Below, one piece after another: positions 33,616 to 47,137 of a stretch of 64,000 bases of DNA (position 1 is its first letter; each line of letters starts with the position of its first letter). Location of the stretch: assembly GCA_008711295.1 (NCBI GenBank), contig VUYV01000015.1:3138406-3202405 (forward strand). The letters run 5' to 3'. The translations under genes and the position numbers were made by a program. The DNA comes from Anarhynchus alexandrinus. Lineage: Eukaryota > Chordata > Aves > Charadriiformes > Charadriidae. Under the pieces are notes generated by a model. That model did no database searches. It saw nothing but the letters and a program-made list of their open reading frames with translations, and was not told the DNA's origin.

Positions 33616-34185
33616 TTAGGTTGTTTATTACTGGACTGGATTTTGTAGCCATGTTTTTTTATTTGGTTTCCACCACTGACTGGACATTGACAAGGCACTT
33701 ATGTCCTTTCTGTTCCCGGTGTGTAGTATAGTGTTAGCAACAATTATCTACTTATACAAGTGTTATAAGATAAATACAGTTTTTCAGATATGACAAGAGC
33801 TGTGTAATGATCCTTGGCTGTTCACTTGGCTAGTAGGCATGTAGTTAATTGGAAAAAAAAAAAAAGAACTGAAGAGGTTACTCTCTCCAAATGTTTAACA
33901 ACAAGCACAAAGTTTGCAGAGAGATGCCTGAGGCGTGGAGATGAAAAAGACACCATCAGTAATGACACCTTTCATAGAAAAACAAAGCAAAGCAAAACAA
34001 CCAATTAATCAATTAATCAGTAAAGATGTGACTCTGTGGAGAAATGCAAAATCTAGGATCATTCCCCAAGCTTAGTCTCTTTCATACCAATGATTTATCC
34101 CTTTACATAAAATAGACACGAAGTTGAGTTCTTTTGTGGATCCATTTGACAGCCAATGAGTTACGTAAATTAGTCTAAATCTTCA

Positions 34186-34230
34186 TATAAGAACACAGGA
34201 ATGCCCATACAGGATCAAGATTTTGGGCAG
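34186..34230 (-). repeat. Possible relic of an ancient CR1 3' tail
   Basis: ATAAGAACACAGGAATG followed by CCATACAGGATCA matches, in antisense and by eye, the 3' tail of the old CR1 lineage represented in sense at 47505-47590. About 35-40 bp are alignable. Confidence 0.4.
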
Positions 34231-35659
34231 TAGTTGTAACATATGCTTTGCAGACTGAGGACCTATCTGCTTGTATTTAGGCAGATTCTGCAGAGCTAAA
34301 TGATCCTGTTTGAACCAAAGAAAAGCAGAGGAGGGCTATAATCTAGAAATATTGGAAGGATGGGAAAAAAAAATCTTGTCCTTGGACTTTGATTAAATTC
34401 AGAGTGATGATAACGTTTATGATGGTAACATGTATTAGGTTGGTTAGGGACATTTATTATCCCTGCAAATACTACCTAGAGAAGGGTAGATTTTTTTCAG
34501 ATTTGGTGTATTTTCATGACAATTTTGCAGTTCAGATTTACAATAATGAAAAGAAGAAGAAAAAAAGAAAAAGAAAATGAGGAAAAACCCACTGGAATTA
34601 ACCAAATGGGAAACAGAAGCTAAATATCAGGATATACATTGTGACTAGAGATGATACTAGTTTTGTGTGGTCAGATATATGAGAGAAAGTGAAGGTTTCT
34701 ATATGGATTGGAAATTTCAATATTTCAATATATGTTTTACCCCAGACTGATTGACTTTTATCTCTATATGTAAATAGATACAGATGAATCAGAAAGGTAA
34801 GATAACTTGCATTCAAAACTCAATTTTATACCATTACTGAATTGAAATAGTTTACTTTGTCTTGTCTGTTTTCTGAAATCTAATCCTAATTCTCCATTGC
34901 TTTGGTATGAATACAGATAGCTTTAAACCCTTGCAGTATCTCACTGGATATATAATTGAGTGTCTTACGAGAGCATTCTTTTAACTGAATGCTGTTGAGG
35001 CCACAGCATGCACACCATGAACAGGATTAATACTGCATAACTTTTGCTGTCTAAAAAGTATCGATCATAAACTAGTAATTTGTTACACCTTTCATCAGCA
35101 AGACCCTCAAGAAGATTACTCATTACTTCCTAAAATATTTATCCAAGACAGGTGGACAAATTGTCCCTGGAAGGCACACCTCCCCCTCCCTTTTCATTGA
35201 CTTGAACTGCCCAGTTGTATGCAGCTGAAGTTAACCAAAATGTATCTCACCCTGGCCATGCAGCCAGGGGGGAAATTTCAGAGTTAGGAAAATGTTGAAT
35301 CCCAAGTCATACCGATAATTTACAGCAAAACAAGGAATGAAGGCCAGATGCTACCATGCCCAGGTTCTAAAGATCAGGTACCTAATATTACATTTTTCTA
35401 GATATGATTGATTTCTGAATCTGCCCTCAGAGGTCCAGGAGAGAGTAAGCAAAAAACTGCTTAGGTAACCAACAGGCTGGCTTCCCAACTATGAATTTAG
35501 AAACTTTTTTTCAGGCTTATCTGCCACTAGCATGAAGCTCTAGTTCATGGAAACTTGTCCGTCTTTCCATGATTAGTCTGATAGGCTCAAGTATTCTTAT
35601 GAACACACACTAACCATTTCTTTTTTGCAAGAAGGGGGCTACATCTGGGAGATTCGTTA

Positions 35660-35930
35660 AGATTCAAGCAGCTTCCACCGGGTTATTGATTATCATAAGA
35701 AAAGTCATTAGCATTATTGAATCCTCTTTGTTATGACAGTAATCAGGAGCTCCTTCCTGGATTACTGGGAGCATTTTTGAAGGGTTTATGGCTTACTCCT
35801 GATGTAGATAAATGTTTTTAGAATCCATGGTTTTGCCTTTCATGAATAAAAAGGTGATTGAACAAAGACTGCATTCATCATTCTGTTTATCGCCCTGAAA
35901 CAACAAGTGTAATTTATAAACCAATAATAC
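35660..35930. promoter_or_regulatory. Candidate conserved non-coding element
   Basis: A repeat-free stretch with homeodomain-type words (GGGTTATTGATTATC, TCATTAGCATTATTG, GTAATTTATAAACC) and no long frame. Its composition contrasts with neighbouring A/T tracts. Enhancer status is inferred from texture only. Confidence 0.25.
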
Positions 35931-38581
35931 TTTTTTGTAGTGTTATACACATGTTCTAAAAGAATGGATCAAATTAATGCAGGCCCAGAAAACAACACCA
36001 CCACCAGACTAATACATCCAAACCCTTAAGGGATTTGAAAGAATCCAACCAGCACGGTGACTTTGATAAGTGTTTCGGGTTTGGGTTTTTTTTTTTCATT
36101 TTCTTTTCTTTCTTTCCCCCCCTATATTTTAAAAGTAAAATGATGGATCTCTTCTAATATTACAGCAATTCTCTTAACATTAACATAGGCAATGAATGCT
36201 TATGCCTACCTAATATTTTCAATAGTAACCCTAGGGAGTGTAAATCTATTAGAGAGTCACTCTAAAAAGGTATACAGTCGTGTTACTTGTCTGATTCTGA
36301 AGAACTATCTAGAATCAAACCTAACCCCTTCTCTACAAACCCCTGAGAGACTATACTATGTACATCTTACTGCTCCAGAAAGGGGGACTCTGTTTTCCAC
36401 TAAGCATCCTTAAAAATTCCCAAACCAGAAGTGGCACCTGCATCCTGTATTTTACCAGAAGGGACCATTAGGTCACCCACTCAAGGCTGCCAGTATATAT
36501 CACACCTCTTCCACATTGGACTTCAGTCCTCAAGTAATGTACTCTTAACTAACACGTAACATTCACTGAGGGCAGTTAAACCTCTGACGATATGACACTT
36601 GAGAGATGTCAAAACAGGAAGGTCTACCAGAAAAGCCCAGGATCGTACCTATCCCTTATCCCAGAGCATATGGTTTGGGGCATTTCTCCTGGCAACACAA
36701 ATTATATTGCTTACGTTAGAATTAAATTCCTTGGCTTTTAAAGACTAACCATCCCATTGCATGCAATTCTCTGTTTAATTATTCTCCCTTCTGAGAAATT
36801 AAATTCTTTTCCAGTATTGAACTTTGTTAATTTCCATGTCTAGCTGACTTTTGCTATTCTTTGGTTGGTAAGAATGAAAGGCCACTGAGTAACTTACACT
36901 TTTCCTTGTGAAAGTGATTTCAGATAAAGGCAAAGTCCCTCTTTTTCTTCCTTTTGGCAAGATGGCTAAAGGGATCTGTTTATGCCTAAGTCTGTAAAGC
37001 TATTTCTCAGCCCTTAGATGCTGCCTCACATCTCCCTTTGTTACAGATGGTAAACTTTATATTTTATCCACAGTATCATATGGGATGGATACATCCACCC
37101 ACTTCATTCCAAATACAGAACAGAAATATATACTGTATATTTCTGCCTTTTCTAAGTCACTATTTATATTTTTACCATCTGCAGCTAGAAGACATTCTTT
37201 TTTGTTCATATTATATTTTAAAATACTTTCTTCTTTCATAATCTCTATTAGTCAACAGGAATTTTTTCTTTAAATTCACTTATCTGATGTCTACAAATAG
37301 CAATCCATCTTTTTTACCATATATTTCCCTATTTCTATAATTTTCATATTGAAACTTAAAAAAAAAAACCCTTTCACATCTTTATTTAAATTGGATGACT
37401 TATCACCATAAATCTCTCTCTTTTCATTTTCTATACTTTGCAATTGGACTAATGGTGGATGATACAGAATATACTTATATAGTTTCAATGTTTTCATTTC
37501 TATTTCAGATTTGAAACTTTTGTCATTAATTATTTGAGAAAGCATTTAGTTTTCTTGATTTCAGGGTAGTTTTAAAAATAACTAGAAAGATATTACAAAA
37601 AATTAAATGCAGAAAGATCATAAATTTTAAGACCTAGAAGACTGCTAAAGTGCAGGTCAACAAATTGTGTTTTATAACCTATTATTTTAAGATCCAGTAT
37701 TAAATTAATGAAACTAAAATATTTTTTCCTTCTATTGTAAAATAGGTTTAGCTTGGCTTCTTCATTACACATTATTTCAGGCATTTAAGCAAGAGATCTG
37801 CAGTAACCATGACTATTTTAAAATTTTTTAAATTTAGGTGCAAATTAAATACCTGAATTAGGTATCCTAAATACCATCCTCAAATGTTTCTGTTAATGGA
37901 TGCACAGCTAAAGGATGTGTTCTTTGCATGACTGTTTTTGAAGGGATTTGTGATAATAAGGAGCCTACAGGCTGGTTTTAATATTTAAGTATGTACAACT
38001 TGATTGTCATAGTAACATTTTCCCTCATTTATGTTGCTTTAGAACCCTCTTGATAATCCTAGAAAATCTATTAATTGCAAATGCTATCCTGTATAATGAG
38101 ATTACTCTAAGTGTTTTGAAAGACTACGAGGCAACAAAAAGGCTTTCAAAAATATGTCTCAGAAGGTTGTGCCAGACCTGTGACCATAAATTTAAGATTT
38201 CCCCGATTCAGGATAATCAAGCCAGTTCTGACTAACATAGGACAATCTTCAACTAAACTAATTTTGCCACAAAAATATCTCCCTCTTTCAAGATGGATTG
38301 AAGATGTAAGTTATTCCCGTCTACTGAGATTTAAAGACAAAGTTTGTCCATTGGCAACAATGGAGTTCCTGTATGCTCCTGTAGCTAAAAGATGTGATGT
38401 TTTCCTGATCCATTCTGAAATACCTGAGAATACAGTCATGCTTTAGATGGTACATATAGACTATGTAGCACAAATAACAGTTCATTTAATGTTTGGATTT
38501 TAGATATTTTTGAGGCCAAATTAAAACTCATTCTGTCCAAAGTCATATGGGAAATGGTTCACCCCATTTACATTCATTTGT

Positions 38582-38786
38582 AGTGACAGGACGAGGGGGA
38601 ATGGCTTCAAACTGGAAGAGGGCAGGTTTAGATTGAACATTAGGAAGAAGCCCCAGGTTGGATGGGGCTTTGAGCAACCTGGTCTAGTGGGAGGTGTCCC
38701 TGCCTATAGCAGGGGGGTTGGAACTCGATGAACTTCAAGGTCCTTTCCAACCTAAACCATTCTATGATTCTATGATTCTGCGATTC
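38582..38786 (+). mobile_element. CR1 LINE 3' end with internal deletion, sense
   Basis: This is the last part of a CR1: it begins at the GACAGGACGAGGGGGAATGG segment and ends in the tail TTCTATGATTCTATGATTC. Around 38649-38653 the sequence jumps from AGGAAGAAG to CCAGGTTGGATGGGG. By comparison with the copy at 12722-13455, about 100 bp between these points is missing. It is otherwise little diverged. Confidence 0.93.
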
Positions 38787-39256
38787 ATTTGGTTAAAATT
38801 TCTGGCATCTCACTGAAGTTAGTTGTCGTGGCTCCAGTTTTAGTTAATGGAGAGAAATAGAAATATGTACATAGTGATTCATTCAATGGTAAGAGAGAGG
38901 TATGCAGAAAGAATTTTCCTATGAAGTTCCCTCTCGTCGCTGTTCATAACCAGAACTTAAACAGCTAGTTCGGACCAGATCCTTACTTTTGGATGGCTAA
39001 AACTGGATAAGATCAACCCCATCTCCAATAATTATGACTTTCCTAATAACATATAATACAATTCCTTTCCTTTATTGAAGCATATATGCCTAAGAATCTT
39101 ATAGTGCACTAAATAATTACATTGTGAAACTCCTTGCTTCAGGTTGCAGCAGTTATTGCAATTTTATATGTATTACAAAAATGATTGGATATGGTCATGG
39201 AAGAGAAATTCACTGAAATCTGTTAGATGCAAAGACACAAGCTCCAGGGAAGAAAG

Positions 39257-39284
39257 TTTTGTTTTGTTTTGTTTTGTTTTTTTC
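39257..39284. repeat. (GTTTT)n tract
   Basis: Four GTTTT units ending in a T run. Confidence 0.85.
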
Positions 39285-39992
39285 TGAAAATCATTGCAAC
39301 TATAAAAATATTCTGCACAGTATCACAATATATTTATTTTGTATTTGGAGTCTCTCCTGGGATTGACTATTGCAGATATGTGATGGGACAATAAACTAAG
39401 TGGTTGCTTGATCTGTTCCAATATAGTTATTGGTATAGTCTAAGTTCAGATAAAGTTAAAGTAATACTGCTAATTTTGTATTAGAATTCATAGGCCAGTG
39501 GCTTTTACATAAGTAAGGTAAGTTTGAGAAAATAAAAATGGTTTCTGTACCCTTCATCACTGGGAACCAGAAAGTGAAACTAACCTGTCTACTTTGATTG
39601 AATGAGATAAGTGAGGTGCAAAAAGTACAGTACACAAGATTTTTTAAAATGTGACAGTCTTTGTATCAGAAAATAAAGGTAGAAAAGTAAATATCAGTGA
39701 AAGCTTGATTCAAAATCTTTTTTGTTTTCGACATGAGAGATTCCAAAGGACATCACAACTTCCTATCCTTTGAGACAGCTCAAGAAAAATTAACGGAACT
39801 GGCACAATTAACATGAGATGAAGATTTGCTCAAGTATAGCTCTCAGTCAAATAGGAGAATAATGACGTCCTGATACAAGTATTTGGAAACAAGGATTCAG
39901 TTCAAAAAAAGAAGGAAAATAATAAAAAAAAAGGTCTGCAATTTGTTTTCCTTCCCCTGGAGATATAAAAGAAAACTCCTTTATTTGTTACT

Positions 39993-40076
39993 GAAAAAAA
40001 AAAAAAAAACCAACCCAAAAAAAAACCAAAAAACAAACGAGCAAAAAAGCAAGCAAACAAAAATAAAAGAAAAAGT
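39993..40076. repeat. A-rich low-complexity tract
   Basis: A run of about 16 A residues, then AAC/AAAC/AAAG-type units. On the minus strand this encodes a Phe-rich spurious frame. Confidence 0.85.
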
Positions 40077-41143
40077 ATGTGATCCTGAACTATCCAATAG
40101 TCCAGGACTAAGGATGGTTACACATATCAGAGACATGGAGCTTTTAGAACATGTTCTCTTGCCATCACTTGTCAGTAGCATAAGTTGGTGTGTCTCTTGT
40201 TGAAGTTGTTCAATTGCATATAAGTAGTTCAGTCGTTGGCAATGCTGATGTTCTTGTGTACCAGGTGAGGAGCACGGAGACACAGCTGCTCAAAACCAGG
40301 GAAATCAGGGATTGGGGCTACACTGAAGTTTCTGTAGGGTTGTTTCCCGACAAAACCTAGTAAAACTGAGGCACTCTGCAGTCTGCCAAGTGCACTCTGC
40401 AGGAAACTTTGGCTGCAGGGAAAGATGTTTTCTGAGGAAAAAAGCATATTTCACCATTAAAATGCCTGCTGAGAATCATAGGTTTATTTGTGAATTTGAA
40501 ATATGTTAAAAAAATTAGAAGGACAATCAGCTAACTAAATCTGAAATGTGCAAACTGAAACCAATAGCCACCTTTACAACACATGTAACTATAGATTACA
40601 ATTCTCCAAGTTTTGCAACACTAAAAGTCAGTCACAGGTACTCAAAACTTATGCAATTATATGAATGGACTGAAGTCTGTTTGGTTACTCTGATTCATTC
40701 ACACCAAATACCTAGATGAGGAACAGGCTACTAGTTTCTCTGATATTCCTGTTGTAGTAGCCCATAGCAGAGTGAAAGCCTTATATATCTACTGTCCTTC
40801 CCTTCTGAATCCCCTGATCAAAATTACCTAGCCAAAATTCCGGGAGTATTGAAAAAGACTTCCATTAACTTTTTTATCTCAGAAAGTCATATTTTGAATT
40901 TCTGTGTTTTCTTCTACACTGTGCTCTGGAAACTGAGCTTCATTTAGTCACGTAGCATTTTTGTCAGCAGCTGTGCAGTAGAAATAATAATTTGTTTCTA
41001 ATGTTGCATATAAAGATATATGTTTAAATCTGCATAGATGTTACCATTGAAACAACCTTTTGTCTAATGGTTATGAACTTGGTATTCAGCCTTTACAATT
41101 TTCCAAGCATATGTTCACATATCTTTTATTCATTAGTCAAAAA

Positions 41144-41675
41144 TAATCACAGAATGGCTTGGGTTGAAATGGACCTTGAAGATCATCTAGTTCCAGCCCC
41201 ACTGTCATGGGCAGGGACATCTACTAGACCAGGTTGCTCAAAGCCCCATCCAACCTGGCCTTGAATACCTCCAGGGATGGGGCATCCACAACCTCTCTGG
41301 GCAACCTGTTCCAGTGTCTCACCACCCTCACAGTAAAAAAATTTCTTCCTAATATCTAATCTAAATCTACCCCTTCTTGGTTTAAAACCATTACCCCTCA
41401 TCCTATCACTACACTCTTTGATAAAGAGTCCTTCCCTGTCTTTCCTGTAGGCCGCTTTTAGGTAAGGCTGTAAGGTAAGCAGCTGTAAGGCTGCTATAAA
41501 GTGTCCCCAGAGCCTTCTCTTCTCCAGGCTGAACAACCCCAACTCTATCAGCCTGTCCTCATAGGAGAGGTGCTCCAGACCTCTGATCATCTTCGTGGCC
41601 CTCCTCTGGACTCACTCCAACAGGTCCATGTCTTTCTTATGTTAGGGGGCCTCTGAGCTGTTGGCAGTACTCAAT
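41144..41675 (-). mobile_element. 5'-truncated CR1 LINE, antisense
   Basis: The left edge is the CR1 3' tail in antisense (ATCACAGAATGG, TTGAAATGGACCTTGAAG), and the sequence then runs back through the end of ORF2. On the minus strand a 135-codon frame (41183-41590) reads [20 protein letters not shown] and [16 protein letters not shown], the standard CR1 C-terminal segment. The 5' break lies near 41675 within the word equivalent to GAGTACTG. Relative to the copy at 12722 it keeps the CCCCTAACATAAGAAAGACA segment lost there. No functional reverse transcriptase is encoded. Confidence 0.93.
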
Positions 41676-42061
41676 AATATATGTGAATAAGGATATTTGC
41701 TGTGGACAAAATACAGAGTAATTTGCTTTCTGTTCTTTTGGTAAGTTAGTGAGAACACAATTTGTTTCATATTTTTGCTGGGTCTGCATCAGCAAATAAA
41801 TGATATATTGACATGATCTGGTTTGTCAGATCAGCAATGCACATAAGCACAGATCTTGATGTTAAAACCACTGAAGTACATACCCACTCTAACCACATAT
41901 TTACAGCCCATTGACACTCAGGCATTTTAGGCCCACTATGAATTAAAGCATGTACATAAATAGATTTTTTTAAAAATAATAAAAAAAAAACAAGTAAGTT
42001 CTTCTGTACTTTTGTCTAGCAGGCAAAATGAGAACTTACTTTCAAGGGTTAATTATTTTGC

Positions 42062-42108
42062 GCTTTTTTTTGTTTTGCTTTGTTTTGCTTTGTTTTGTTT
42101 TGTTTGCT
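42062..42108. repeat. (TTTTG)n / (TTTGC)n tract
   Basis: T-rich units TTTTG and CTTTG repeated about eight times. Confidence 0.85.
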
Positions 42109-42639
42109 TATAAATGCTATTTGCAGCTTCTACTGCTGTATTTAAGATCCTATCTCAGTTGCTCGATAAAGTTTACTGCTTCAATAAGTATTTTTTTTGA
42201 TACACGATTAATAGTTTTGCTAATTTTCAGTTCACTGTGAACCTGATCCTATCATATTTAAATCAGTTGGTTTTGGAAAAGACTTTTTCTTTCTTTGTAC
42301 AACAGAAAGCAATTCGCCTTGCCTCCAAACATTTGAATTTCAAGTATTGTCAGTGATTGAATTACAGCATCTTATCTCTGTTAACCTAATTTGTGAAGAA
42401 AGGATATTTCAGCAAATTTACTAAAACCCCAGTTCTTACAACATATGCACACACGAACTCTAACTTTCTCAGTTCAATCAGACTGAAATTAGAAAAGTGT
42501 CTATTCTTTTTAAACTTTATGCAACCATTTCATCCGTTAGGTAAATTACAGCAAGTGCCAGAAATTCTCTGAATTCTCATGTGATTAAAACACCCAGCAG
42601 AAAGCTTTCACTTGCATAAACTTTATGCTTAGAAATGCA

Positions 42640-43620
42640 TATATATTTTTTAAATGAATAAAAGAAAAAAAGAAGCCTTTTTCCAATGAGAGCTATTAAT
42701 ATTTTATGTCTCGCTGAAGAGCTGCTTCTTTTTCTCTTTCTTCTTGACACCAGAGAAGCTATTAGCTCTTTATTTTTATGTCTCCCTTTTTCTCACCCCT
42801 ACCGTGCCCCACAACCCAAATAATAACAACAACAACTTCAATCTGCCTCTTCCTGGTCGGGACACCGTACTCACTATCTTTCCACTTTATTAACTTAAGC
42901 ATTAGCTTTTTGAAGCGAGTAAAATTATAAATGACATGTAATCCTATGCTGGGTGGCAGAGGGCTGCTTTCTGAAGCTGTGATTGACTGAGGTGAACAGG
43001 GAAAGGGAAAAATTTGTTCTGAGGGTTGCAGAGTGCCAAGCGATATGTCATGGCCTCTGGCAACAAGAGCAGCATTGTATTTATAATCAGTGCAACATGC
43101 TGAGAGGGCAAATTAAGCTGCAGGAAGCCCAGCTGTGGCAGTGACATAAGGGGCCATACTTTACTCCATATCCTTTCACAGATGTTAGCTTGTGCTGGAG
43201 CCACAGCTCCAGCGATGTATTTTGGGTCTCACAGAAAGCAGGCTCTGCTCACATATGAGGAATCACTCTTTCTCAGCTTGCGTGGCGTGGATCCTTGTAT
43301 TTCACCAAGCCGTTTAGTTCTATAAATCCCAATGGCTGTCTACGCTTATGAAAACTGTTCCAAAAGAGGTTGACAGACCCCACTGTAAATTAGGCTCTCT
43401 GTTCAAGTTGGGCCGGAGTAATAAAATGAAGGCTAGTGCGAGGTCAGACCCAATAAAGCAAATGTCAAAATTATGTCAGCAGGAAAATATGGAACTGACG
43501 CATCTTTAGGACTTCAGAGATAAATATCTGCCGGTGATGCACTGCAGGGTCAGTGCCTGGATCACACAGCCTTTGAAAGAAGGAACACAGATTTTCTGCT
43601 CAAGTCCCATTTTTGCTGTT
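42640..43620. promoter_or_regulatory. Candidate conserved regulatory block
   Basis: Almost 1 kb without repeats and with balanced composition. It contains several CpGs (GAAGCGAG, CCAAGCGATATG, GTGCGAGG, CTGACGCATC) and dense homeodomain or Sox-like words (GCTATTAATATTTTATG, ATTTATAATCAG, TAATAAAATGAAGG). An 86-codon minus-strand frame (42944-43204) crosses it without family motifs. Together with 10900-11640 it is the region most like a vertebrate developmental enhancer cluster. This is texture-based inference. Confidence 0.33.
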
Positions 43621-46548
43621 GTAATTCGTACAGGAATGAGGATGAAGTTTGGATCCACCGCCTGTCCACTTGTGATGTTTCTGCTGTGCCATGCAGCGTG
43701 AATTTTAAACCCTTTGCTGTCAGTTACCTTTTAATCTCCACTTCAAGACCTGAGAGATAGGGAGGTGTTAATGATACCCAATGCTGTGCTAGTACCTGGA
43801 GAAAGGGAGGCCAGAACTCCAATAAAGCTTAGGGAAATAAAGTACAGAAAGCCCATGTTTACCCAAACCTAGAAACTTGTATGTCAGTGGTAGCTGCGTG
43901 TGAAGTGACCTTAAAATTCTTTGAAAATCCCACACCTCAAAGAAAGTTCAGATCAACCAAAAAACACTCAGGTTGGTTAATTTTACATCAATGAGAAGAG
44001 ATCAAAGTCCTCTTAGCGGAGATTAGAAATCTTGAAGCTTGGGATATGAGCCCCAAACTGCATCAAACCCTGCCTGTCTGAGGAGCTTTGGAGTTGGACA
44101 CACTGTTAAAATTATCAATGGTTTCACCAGTTACTTGTAAAAAGAGAAACAAAGAGAGGAGGAGAGGAGCATAGCAAAACTGTATTTGAAAATAGATAAT
44201 GGTAAGAAGCGCTTTAAATTGACCCAAATGATATAAAATGACTTGTTCAAACCAAGACTTTTTTCTTAAGTCATGTCCCTTTAAAATACTGTTCTTTCTA
44301 GTTTATTATATGGATCTAGTGACAGATTTTGCTTGTGTAGAGTGCATGAGCTGCAAACATTAATTCAGCTGTAGTTGAAAGAAACACTTCTACTTGTTCC
44401 CGTACCAGAAGTGAGGTGTAGTCTCAAGTTTTAGCTTAGATGAAGTTACAATCCAGGTATTTCTTACACATCTTGGACCAGGCCTGATGGTAACTAGTTG
44501 AAAATATGTTTTTTTCTCTTGATATTAAGGTTCTGCAAGCAGTGATAGTAAATCAGCAGAGAATCCAAGTGTTTTGTTATATTACGTATTAGCTTTAGCA
44601 AAAACATGCAAAAACTTTGAAAATTAATTGCCAGATTTAATTCTTTCCAAATCAGGAGTGAAACCTTACCAAATTATCAAAATGACAATTTTAAGAAGAA
44701 AAAGTTATGAAACTATGAGCAAGTTTTGCAAGGAAAAGTTGCTTTCTGACATTCTTGGTGCAAATATCTGGGGTTTTTTCAACCATTTACTACTACTTTG
44801 TGTAGATTTGATCCATTGGGATTTCTTAATACATTGATTAAAAGTTTGAACAGGAAGATGTTATTCTAAGCTAAGTATTTGTTGATATGTTGTATTGAAT
44901 CCAAAATCTTGAAATAGACTTTCCATTGTTATGTCATTGGAGCCTTAAAAAGCTTGGATTTTGGATGTTTCAAATGTCCTCATTTTTATATAAACTTCAC
45001 TGAATTTGTAGCCACAAATTTTACAGCTGTAAATCAAACATTTATGTTCTGCAGCATATGTACAGTTTTGAGGTTCCAGAACTTGGTATGATATTTAAAT
45101 CCCATCCACACTTCTCTTTGTGCTATCATTTGCCTCCCAAGACCTGCCTGGACACGTATTCGCTTATTTGAAACACTTACACTAAACTACCTTAAGCATG
45201 GCTCATCGTTGAAGCTGTCAGGGAGTATTTTCTTACAGCATCCATCATGCAACACCTCGGCTCTACCAAATTCTAATTGTGCAGATTCTAATCTATCTGC
45301 TTCCCGTGCACTGTCCAGGATCAAAACGCACATGGAAGTTTAATCATATCTGAATTCTCAATAACTTAGGTAAGGCAATGTTGTCTTGCATGTCAAACAC
45401 TTCAAAGAAAATAAAGATCTTATTTTGTCACAGACATCAATTAACTTATTCAGATGACATTTAGCTATCATCTAAAGTAATTAGATAGCTTCCATTAGTG
45501 GATAGTTTTAGATATTCATCTCCACAACTGTTCTAAGAGGCTCCAAGAAACTGTGGCCTAGATTTATTCTACCTAATTTTATGCATGTAGTTGAGAGACT
45601 GAAATAAAAGTCTAGTCACCTTGAGCTCTGTCTTCAGGACAAAACACAGATAGGTGTCTCCAGACAGTTATTTAGCTCAGAGATGGGGTGACTCACTCTC
45701 TGGAAGTGCCTTTTTCTCCATCAGCTACTGGGGGAAATTAATTACAATGTGAATTAGGCCCCTCTGCAATAGATTAGATGTTTCTGGACATAGAAGACAT
45801 GTCTAAGAACTGTGTGGCACATCTCAGGATGGAAACAACCCCCAAAAAACCCCACACCTTTGTTAACAACTTCTCTGATTTCCTCTACTCACATTCCTCT
45901 ATTGATTCTCTGTTTACTTTTTAAGTTATGTTGGATTCAGTAACAGACTGAACTGTATTTAAAGTAATGAAGAGAGTTTTTCCATTGATGCTGCCTGCTT
46001 TGAGAGATCCCACAGAAGTCCACAACTTTTTTCCATAAGTAAGTCAAAAGTATTCAGTACACGGTTACCCCCTTTTTTAGAATAAATTCAATAGGTATGT
46101 CCATATTAAAAATCTAATATGAAATGATAGAAAATGATGTTGTACAGATACCTACATGAATTAATAAACCAAAAAAAGGATACTAATCAACATACGAAAA
46201 AATTCTGAAGGAAGATATTTCTTGATGGAAATGCGTTTTGATCAATACTGTTTGTTTTAAATAATGCCCTGATTCGAAGAACTGAAATGAAACAGTCAGC
46301 TTACACTGATATTTCCATTTTCAAAATGACCTTCAAGAAAAGCCATGTATTTTTCAAACACAATAAAAAAGGTTGTATAAATGTTGATATATATTCTTAT
46401 TGGATTGTTTAATTTTTAGATATTTTTCACATTTTTACTTTTATAATTCCAGTCTGAATCATTCAATGTTTATCTATTCAGTGATGATGTTTAACTTGTG
46501 CTATCACCTGGAATGGAGATTCATTTTTCAATGTTGGCATTTTTGCTT

Positions 46549-46582
46549 AAAAGAAAAAAAAAAATTATTATTATTTTTTTTA
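46549..46582. repeat. A-run followed by (ATT)n and T-run
   Basis: An A run, then about four ATT units and a T run. It can fold on itself. Confidence 0.8.
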
Positions 46583-46870
46583 TAATGTCCAAAGGAGAAA
46601 TAGCTGAAACAGGAGGCTAAATGATGTAAAGCAAACCAGGGTTTCTCTTGTGTCCTGACATAAACTACCGAGACTTGAAGTATACTCTACCATGGTAAAG
46701 ACGGCCTTTGATGTTGACCATGCAGGCCGGTCATCCAAGATGTATGCATTTTTCTCTGTTAATGCATGAGGTTAAATGATGATATACTCAGAACAGTTGT
46801 GATCTGCAAATGATATCAATTCTAGTATTACTAATGTCAATAGACGTGTTTTCAGGACAGTTTCAGATAT

Positions 46871-46900
46871 TTTACTTTATTTTATTTTATTTTATTTTTT
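46871..46900. repeat. (TTTTA)n microsatellite
   Basis: About five TTTTA/TTTAT units ending in a T run. Confidence 0.85.
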
Positions 46901-47107
46901 AAATGCCACAATTGCTAAGCAATAAGAGCAGCTACTGGAACAGTAGATATCAAGGTAGTTTGTGATTCATTTTTCCAGTGCAAATATATAAAGACTTTTA
47001 TTAATTGCTGGAGTAAATCAGAGATGGTGGATTAGTTTGGAACAATTAATTTAGTGGTTGGCCCACTTCAATATTTTTGAGGGTCCCCACATGTTATTGA
47101 TATACCT

Positions 47108-47137
47108 GTTTTGTTGTTGTTTTTTTTTTTTTCTTTT
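47108..47137. repeat. (GTT)n and T-rich tract
   Basis: Short GTT repeat, then 12-13 T residues, C, TTTT. Confidence 0.8.

Larger units (their letters stand above)
30100..38581. other. Unique non-coding DNA with low-complexity tracts
   Basis: No gene recognised. The main structure is the pyrimidine tract at 31020-31300. A perfect 18-bp palindrome lies at 31907-31924, and T-rich or A-rich tracts at about 32875, 33541 and 37357. The block 35660-35930 looks enhancer-like (listed separately). A 73-codon frame at 36192-36413 and an 88-codon frame at 38180-38446 resemble no family I know. Confidence 0.55.
38787..41143. other. Unique non-coding DNA with simple tracts
   Basis: No gene is recognised. 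It contains a (GTTTT)n tract at 39257-39284 and an A-rich tract at 39993-40076. Overlapping frames at 39883-40203 and 39981-40283 owe their length to the A-rich tract. Confidence 0.6.

Noticed and set aside
36192..36413. Possible mitochondrial-derived insert (the peptide starts like a membrane protein)
   Set aside because: The DNA does not follow any mitochondrial gene order or sequence that I recognise.
39883..40283. Overlapping 100-106 codon frames on both strands
   Set aside because: Their length depends on the A-rich tract at 39993-40076 (Lys/Asn/Gln-rich or Phe-rich peptides).
41183..41590. 135-codon minus-strand frame as a gene
   Set aside because: It contains the CR1 ORF2 C-terminal signature and continues into the CR1 tail.
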